This document shows, piece by piece, positions 6,001 through 9,240 of a stretch of DNA of 9,240 nucleotides (positions are counted from its first letter, which is position 1; each line of letters starts with the position of its first letter). Below the pieces are notes generated by a model. That model did not search any database. It was not told the DNA's origin and saw only the letters and a list, made by a program, of their open reading frames with translations. Origin of the DNA: CAZZIZ01 sp964654535 (GTDB lineage: Bacteria; Bacteroidota; Bacteroidia; Chitinophagales; UBA2359); NCBI GenBank assembly GCA_964654535.1, contig CAZZIZ010000133.1, positions 1-9,240 on the forward strand. The letters run 5' to 3'. Position numbers and translations under genes: made by a program.

Positions 6001-7350
6001 GCCATTAGTATTTGCGACTTTACTCAACCCACATTCGGATCAGTTGTGCTAATCAATGGGCAGTTTCAGTATAATTCAAGCCCTGGCTTCAATGGGGTAG
6101 ACGAGTTCTTCTATACGCTATGTAGTGAAAATGGGCCGGGTAATTCCGCTCTAGTAACTATAAACGTGGGTTGTGGCAATGGAAGCGCAGTGCTTACTGC
6201 AACCAACGATATTATCAATGCGGGTTGCAATATGACCAAGCTTATAGTGCTCTTCAACGATGTATCATCAACTGGTGAAACCCTTGTTATTTGCGGCTTT
6301 AATCAACCTAGTTTTGGATCTGTTTATCAAGGAGGAGATTTTCTATTCTACACGCCTAACGAAGGATTCAATGGAAACGATACAGTAGAGTACACAGTAT
6401 GTGATGAGTCCGGCAATAGTGACACTGCCACAGCATTTATTAATGTAGACTGTAATATGACTGGGCCGAACGCTCCGCTAGTTAAAGATGACCTAGTTTT
6501 TGGGGGTTGCGACTTTACTAAAGTAGTGGCACTCGGGAATGATGTATCCGTAGATGGAGACATACTTACTATATGTGACTTTACGCAACCGGCAAATGGA
6601 GTAGTTACAGCTGGTGACGGCGACGGCTTTTTATTCTACACGCCGAACGACGGCTTTACGGGTAACGATACATTTCAGTATACGGCTTGCGATGAACAAG
6701 GTGCAGCTGCTACCGCAAACGTAACAATGGTTGTAGAGTGCGATCCGATATGTGTGGATGGAGAATTAGAAGCCTGTACTCAATCCAATGTACCTATTGA
6801 CTTATGTGTGAACTTTTGTAGCCCAGGAGCTACTTTGAACAATGTTATTTCGACATTAAACGCCAACATCGTTCAGCTAGGCGGTAACTGCTTTAGATAT
6901 GTAAGTAATTTTAGTAATACAAAAGACCTTGTCGCAGTCTCCTATTGCAATGAGCAAACAGTTTGCGAAACCATTATGATTGAAATATCTGTTGACGCCT
7001 CTTGCACTAATCCAGGGTTTTCAGGACAAACGGTTCCGGAGTTGGCCTTGGAAGAAAAGTGTAAGATCAATTTCCCTAATGGATTTAGCCCTAATGGTGA
7101 TGGAGTTAACGAGGTTTTCCGTCCGCTAGACGCCACAGGATGCTACGAACATGCTGCTGCCGAGGTGAAGATTTTCAATGGCCACGGTCAGGTTGTTTGT
7201 GAAATTTTTGGTGAGTTAAAAGACTTAAGCTGGGACGGTAAGTTTACTTCCTCCGATGACAAAGTACTACCTGATACCTATTTCTATGTTATAAGTGTGG
7301 AAGGAGACGACACAAAAGAAATTTTCAAAGGATTTATAGAGGTGCGTTGA
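3040..7350 (+). CDS. Giant secreted cysteine-rich repeat protein with DUF11 domain and T9SS type B sorting domain
   Basis: A 1436-residue predicted surface or secreted protein, probably adhesin-like; its ligand cannot be told from sequence. Order of parts: signal peptide 1-27 (KLKSTLLLALGLICG core, cut after SLNA before Gln28); DUF11 domain about 71-222, with an Asp/Asn-rich insert at 185-215; B1 module 236-324; A1-A4 repeats 325-685; B2 686-773; A5 774-865; B3 866-952; A6-A8 953-1234; B4 1235-1322; linker; C-terminal domain 1341-1436. A repeats resemble cadherin-like tandem repeats (VLDNDxDPDG, ICDFxxPxxG, FxYTxCDxxG). The C-terminus has FPNGFSPNGDGVNEVF, WDGKF and LPDTYFYV, hallmarks of the gliding-motility-associated (CHU_C, type B) sorting domain, so export across the outer membrane by T9SS is expected. 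About 70 cysteines by hand count, most at fixed repeat positions, suggest many disulfides. It starts at ATG 3040, with no convincing Shine-Dalgarno, and ends in TGA followed by a terminator. No PorP/SprF partner gene is beside it. Confidence 0.96.
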   Translation: MRTSTIKLKSTLLLALGLICGIGSLNAQKGNFLDARFEEAVLYPSLEEFTAWQSKGSYDNTTGDLKTPPSLDLALTKELAQGQSLEVEPGDWVTFTIYVHNQGSEAATSIVIADYIPGGMTLMDSNWLSDIGHAYYIMPGPLAPNTTSQIDIHFLVNEDAPHDAVVNCAEIGSATVGGLIVFNDIDSTFDANPDNDGLTTDNELNNNNNDEDDHDCAYVKVLGSGSVDPCPGGVVDCPIDSFCAMPVTPITICPDICGITGNYTITDSQSAFHCSLVPAGGCITYTPVPGMEIVGSDLVSLTIVSDEGCTYNYTANVSIGNCSGNTFPVAIFDEVHGNCTGVGINPLVNDSDANGDIISVCGFDQASNGTVTQIGDIIYYTPDPGFFGVDEFLYTICDGNGGTAQANIIVNVSLCNSAPVADNDFYTTNCDKIFMYVLDNDFDPDGTPVTICDFSEPTSGTLLFWDTFFSFIPAGSYNGPVSFTYTLCDPDGLTSTATVSIDVEGCNSAPIAENDSYTSTCEKIWMHVLDNDFDVDGGEYICDFTDPGIGSLFFWDTFFTYIPAAGHNGPVTFEYTLCDPQGLQSVATVTIEISCNVAPIAAPDTYDATCFKFDLFVLDNDSDPDGGPITICDYTEPTHGSVIFFDSFFSYIPPADFTGPVTFTYTICDEYGLTSVTNVTINVVCGCTNPIINACTGPLQGIELCPEFCDLSGPYELTGAHSSWDCSITQNDNGCITYLPLPGFFGVDTVTLDACDEFGNCDTSVINVTVGDCNQSTPPQAIGDVYNVNCTTTILDVLGNDVNTAGGALTICDFDAVTIGTLLFNNNTFTYTPPADLVGLVSFTYTVCNEAGESSQANVTINYNCIVCDDGPFEECVAPQTPLLLCPEVCALNDFSITGGESTYHCSVTIQDQCVQYVAVPGFFGQDIVTLTACDNSGNCIDIIYHINVGDCSPSGTAPVAIFDEVAAGCNLLFIDVTANDLSPSGEAISICDFTQPTFGSVVLINGQFQYNSSPGFNGVDEFFYTLCSENGPGNSALVTINVGCGNGSAVLTATNDIINAGCNMTKLIVLFNDVSSTGETLVICGFNQPSFGSVYQGGDFLFYTPNEGFNGNDTVEYTVCDESGNSDTATAFINVDCNMTGPNAPLVKDDLVFGGCDFTKVVALGNDVSVDGDILTICDFTQPANGVVTAGDGDGFLFYTPNDGFTGNDTFQYTACDEQGAAATANVTMVVECDPICVDGELEACTQSNVPIDLCVNFCSPGATLNNVISTLNANIVQLGGNCFRYVSNFSNTKDLVAVSYCNEQTVCETIMIEISVDASCTNPGFSGQTVPELALEEKCKINFPNGFSPNGDGVNEVFRPLDATGCYEHAAAEVKIFNGHGQVVCEIFGELKDLSWDGKFTSSDDKVLPDTYFYVISVEGDDTKEIFKGFIEVR
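3745..4011 (+). repeat. B1 cysteine-rich module of the giant protein
   Basis: This encodes residues 236-324, the first and most divergent copy of the B module. It has eight cysteines, including the ICPDIC pair, and the CITYTP segment shared with the other B copies. It links the DUF11 domain to the A-repeat array. Its second half lacks the PGFFG motif that B2 and B3 keep. Confidence 0.7.
4012..5094 (+). repeat. A1-A4 tandem cadherin-like repeats
   Basis: Four head-to-tail repeats: A1 4012-4284, A2 4285-4557, A3 4558-4824 and A4 4825-5094 (91, 91, 89 and 90 residues). Each has four cysteines at matching positions: one early, one in ICDF or VCGF, one in TxCD, and one as the last residue. A2 and A3 are the closest pair; they share FWDTFF and NGPV and an exact 16-base DNA run (4427-4442 and 4697-4712), consistent with fairly recent duplication. 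Typical members of this repeat class carry VLxNDxDxDG, as A2-A4 do here; A1 has the variant PLVNDSDANG. Confidence 0.9.
5095..5895 (+). repeat. B2-A5-B3 alternating modules
   Basis: B2 (5095-5358) and B3 (5635-5895) flank A5 (5359-5634). B2 and B3 share LCPExC, a central CS, PGFFGxD, VTLxACDxxGNC and a terminal VGDC, with nine cysteines each. A5 keeps the four-cysteine A pattern, but its acidic loop is reduced to VLGNDVNTAGG. The strict B-A-B alternation here contrasts with the uninterrupted A blocks on either side and suggests the module pair was duplicated as a unit. Confidence 0.85.
5896..6741 (+). repeat. A6-A8 tandem cadherin-like repeats
   Basis: Three head-to-tail repeats: A6 5896-6174, A7 6175-6453 and A8 6454-6741 (93, 93 and 96 residues), each ending in cysteine and keeping all four conserved cysteines. 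A7 and A8 are the closest pair (both have FLFYTPN, GF and GNDT). Their acidic loops (ANDLSPSGE, FNDVSSTGE, GNDVSVDGD) have lost the full DxDPDG form, so any calcium binding may be weaker than in A2-A4. Confidence 0.88.
6742..7005 (+). repeat. B4 divergent cysteine-rich module
   Basis: This encodes residues 1235-1322, the last B copy. It keeps DLCVNFC in place of LCPExC and eight cysteines in B-like spacing, but has lost PGFFGxD and the CDxxGNC segment (SYCNEQTVC instead). It separates the repeat array from the linker and the T9SS sorting domain. Confidence 0.65.
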
Positions 7351-7375
7351 TTAAGCATCTCGGATATGTAAGACA

Positions 7376-7405
7376 GGGGGCCAACGGTTTGGTCCCCTTT
7401 TTTTT
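7376..7405 (+). terminator. Intrinsic terminator of the giant surface-protein gene
   Basis: GGGGGCC (7376-7382) pairs with GGTCCCC (7391-7397), six Watson-Crick pairs plus one G-T, around an 8-nt loop, followed at once by eight T (7398-7405). It lies 26 bases past the TGA of the 3040-7350 gene. Its presence implies that the next gene at 7922 has its own promoter. Confidence 0.9.
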
Positions 7406-7921
7406 GTTTCAATTATTTGGGTTGATTGCCATTGACCTTCTGCCTTCGGCCATTCAATGGGGTCGAACTATTCCAGGACTTCGCTATCGCTGCGGTACTT
7501 TATGGTGCAGCATGATAGGTCGCCTCTATTGCTAACGGTAAACTCCTTAATGATGCCCTACATAAAGTACGGATCGTGCCTCAGCCTTTTACTATCCTTT
7601 ACGCGAAGAGCTTGTGCCAAATTTGACAGCATCAACCTTTTTCTAAAATTTTATTTGACTCAAATAAAAATCGAGGCGAATAATTTATGAGAACAACTAA
7701 TCGCCGAGCTACGGCGCAATTTGGCATTCAAATTGCCCAATCATAATTGAATTTCTCTGAAGCTGAAGGAACTCTTCTCTGAGATTCACGCAATTAGCGT
7801 TTATTCTGGTCTACCGGCCCTGTAGACTGGCTTTAGCATTTGAAATAGAGTAAAAATGGACTGTCCCATAAGGGAAAGTCATATAGTTAGTTTGAAAGAA
7901 TAGAAAATCAAAAGTAGTCTC
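7406..7921. other. Hairpin-rich intergenic region, no gene recognised
   Basis: No coding region here is convincing; the two short plus-strand ORFs lack family features. Several inverted repeats are visible: CCATTGA/TCAATGG (7429-7460), GTACTTTATG/CATAAAGTAC (7495-7504 with 7561-7570), TTTTATTTGA/TCAAATAAAA (7649-7669, 1-nt centre), CGCCG/CGGCG (7702-7716), GCAATTTG/CAAATTGC (7716-7736), GTCTAC/GTAGAC (7809-7827) and GACTGTCCC/GGGAAAGTC (7859-7880, one mismatch). They may form a leader, an untranslated RNA or operators; the sequence does not decide. Confidence 0.5.
7887..7894 (+). promoter_or_regulatory. Possible Bacteroidota -7 promoter element for the 7922 gene
   Basis: TTAGTTTG matches TAnnTTTG at all but one specified position and ends 27 bases before the ATG. 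No TTTG -33 box sits at the usual distance upstream. The hairpin at 7859-7880 is directly upstream and would overlap the -33 zone. The call is weak. Confidence 0.25.
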
Positions 7922-9240
7922 ATGAAAAGATTAATTACAATTGTAATGTTCCTCAGCGCCTATTGCGTAGGATTGAACGCTCAAAACGCATGTATGATGC
8001 CGGGATGTGACCCAATACCATCGCACGTTTTGTGTAATGATGGTTCAGCATCCTATACATTAGATGCAGATGCAGGACTTACGAATATTGTCTGGTTTAA
8101 TAACAGCGATGTTCAAGTTGGAACAGGCACATCAATTACCGTTGATAACAGCACGGCGGGATTGTCCGATGGCTCTGTGTGTATTTATTACACGGCCACA
8201 GATGCTATGGGTTGTGCATTCGAATCCTGCTGCCCCGTTAATTTTACGGTGGCTCCTCCGGTAACTTGCATTGCCAGTAACAATGGTCCAGTATGTACTG
8301 GCCAGCCAGTTACAATCACAGAAACAGGAGGTAGCGCTGCTGTCTCTTGGTCTTGGGTTGGTCCTGGTGGATTCACAAGCCCAAGCCAAACGACGGTTTT
8401 ATCGCCTGCAACGCCAGGAGATTATACCGTTACGATCACGGACGCAAATGGATGTGAATCTAGTTGTACTACAACTGTGGTTGTAAATCCATTACCAATA
8501 TGCATAGCTACCAATAATGGACCTGTTTGTCCAGGTGAGGCAGTTACGCTATCTGAAAGCGGCGGCGACGCTGTTGCTTGGTCGTGGGCCGATGGTCTAG
8601 GTAATGTTGTTGGCACCAGTCAAAACACTGTTCTTGATCCAGCAGTTGCTGGAACGTATACAGTAACTATTACCGATGCCAATGGCTGTTTAAGCTCTTG
8701 TCAAACTACGGTTACGGAAGACGTTTGTAATTTTGACCTTGCCTTAGATAAAGTACTTGATACAACTGCAACTCCTGGTCCATTCGCACCAGGTGATCTT
8801 GTAACATTTACAATCAATGCATACAATCAAGGAACAGTAGATGCGACTAACGTAATTATAACTGATTACCTACCAACGGGAATGTTGTTTTCAAGTAGCC
8901 CGGACTTCTCAGGTACGGCTCCTCACTTTGCGACAATTCCAACTTTATCAGCAGGTGCAACCGTGCCTTTATCTATTACGCTACAAATTGATCCAGCATT
9001 CCAAGGAAACTTGATTACCAATAATGCTGAAATTACTGGAGCTACTAATGCTCTAGGTTTAGATGATGAGGATGATCTTATTAGCTCTTTAAATGGTTCA
9101 TCAGATGATACATCTGAGCTTGCTACAAATAATGATGTTGATGATGAGGCTCCTGGAACTCCAGGTGCAGCAGATAATCCAGCTGATGTTGATGATTATG
9201 ATTTAGAGCAAATTCCGGTTGTGCAGGAGTTTGACTTGGC
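7922..9240 (+). CDS. Secreted Ig/PKD-like and DUF11 repeat protein, C-terminus beyond the window
   Basis: An open frame from ATG 7922 runs off the right edge, giving 439 complete residues and no stop. The signal peptide is MKRLITIVMFLSAYCVGLNA, cut before Gln21. A first Ig/PKD-like domain lies at about residues 30-113 (CIYYTATDAMGCAFESCC), followed by two related repeats at 116-193 and 194-268 (NNGPVC, WSW, YTVTITDANGC). A DUF11 domain starts near residue 270 (FDLALDK, PGDLVTFTINAYNQG) and ends in an Asp-rich stretch (about 380-430). The last residues (EFDLA) repeat the DUF11 opening, so a second DUF11 appears to begin at the edge. The protein is probably exported and surface-linked like its upstream neighbour; a T9SS sorting domain would be expected past the edge but is not seen. 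DUF11 proteins are common in Bacteroidota and their binding role is generally unassigned. Confidence 0.93.
   Translation, partial: MKRLITIVMFLSAYCVGLNAQNACMMPGCDPIPSHVLCNDGSASYTLDADAGLTNIVWFNNSDVQVGTGTSITVDNSTAGLSDGSVCIYYTATDAMGCAFESCCPVNFTVAPPVTCIASNNGPVCTGQPVTITETGGSAAVSWSWVGPGGFTSPSQTTVLSPATPGDYTVTITDANGCESSCTTTVVVNPLPICIATNNGPVCPGEAVTLSESGGDAVAWSWADGLGNVVGTSQNTVLDPAVAGTYTVTITDANGCLSSCQTTVTEDVCNFDLALDKVLDTTATPGPFAPGDLVTFTINAYNQGTVDATNVIITDYLPTGMLFSSSPDFSGTAPHFATIPTLSAGATVPLSITLQIDPAFQGNLITNNAEITGATNALGLDDEDDLISSLNGSSDDTSELATNNDVDDEAPGTPGAADNPADVDDYDLEQIPVVQEFDL
8267..8725 (+). repeat. Two tandem Ig/PKD-like repeats in the 7922 protein
   Basis: Units at 8267-8500 (78 residues) and 8501-8725 (75 residues) share the frame C-I-A-x-N-N-G-P-V-C, then G-G, W-S-W, VL-P-A, and YTVTITDANGC-x-S-x-C. 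Each has four conserved cysteines (start, VC, GC, SC), again suited to disulfides. DNA similarity is clear but not near-identical, so the duplication is not very recent. Confidence 0.88.

Noticed and set aside
3040..7350. Phage tail or toxin-type repeat protein
   Set aside because: The C-terminal T9SS type B sorting domain, signal peptide and DUF11 fit a Bacteroidota surface protein. No phage neighbours and no toxin or protease domain were seen.
7347..7690. Two overlapping plus-strand ORFs (62 and 77 codons) after the giant gene
   Set aside because: The first runs through the terminator and its T-run; the second covers inverted repeats. Neither has a family motif, signal peptide or plausible start signal.
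8064..8616. Short ORFs on both strands inside the second surface gene
   Set aside because: They are shadows of the open frame from 7922, which has a signal peptide and consistent repeats.

Overview
The window looks like chromosomal DNA of a Bacteroidota bacterium, probably a gliding-type lineage (Flavobacteriia or Saprospiria; the sequence does not separate them). The evidence is a type IX secretion (T9SS) type B C-terminal sorting domain on one giant secreted protein, 'NAQ' signal-peptide cleavage sites on both secreted proteins, DUF11 domains with the Asp/Asn-rich insert common in this phylum, weak or absent Shine-Dalgarno sequences and a moderate GC content. No transposase, integrase, phage gene, CRISPR array, tRNA or rRNA gene was seen.

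Layout: positions 1-350 are non-coding and unusually rich in inverted repeats. They include a long, stepwise base-paired structure (about 165-307) with an A/T-flanked terminator-like hairpin at its tip. folK (353-838, minus strand, folate biosynthesis) and sppA (926-2689, plus strand, membrane-bound S49 protease) diverge from a short intergenic region; these are housekeeping genes. A 350-bp gap with no gene follows. A 1436-residue secreted protein (3040-7350, plus) then has a signal peptide, a DUF11 domain, eight copies of a cysteine-containing cadherin-like 'A' repeat mixed with four copies of a cysteine-rich 'B' module, and a T9SS type B sorting domain. A clear intrinsic terminator (7376-7405) closes that gene. 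A 516-bp hairpin-rich gap leads to a second secreted protein (7922 to beyond the right edge, plus) with Ig/PKD-like repeats, a DUF11 domain and apparently the start of a second DUF11 domain.

How the genes work together: FolK and SppA have no evident link to the two large surface proteins. The large proteins share DUF11 modules, cysteine richness and export logic, so they look like neighbouring members of one cell-surface or adhesin-like family. The first is predicted to leave the cell through T9SS and be attached to the surface or released; the C-terminus of the second is not in view. The most distinctive items are the disulfide-suited A/B repeat architecture of the giant protein and the structured non-coding element downstream of folK. 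Neither can be called a new system from sequence alone.
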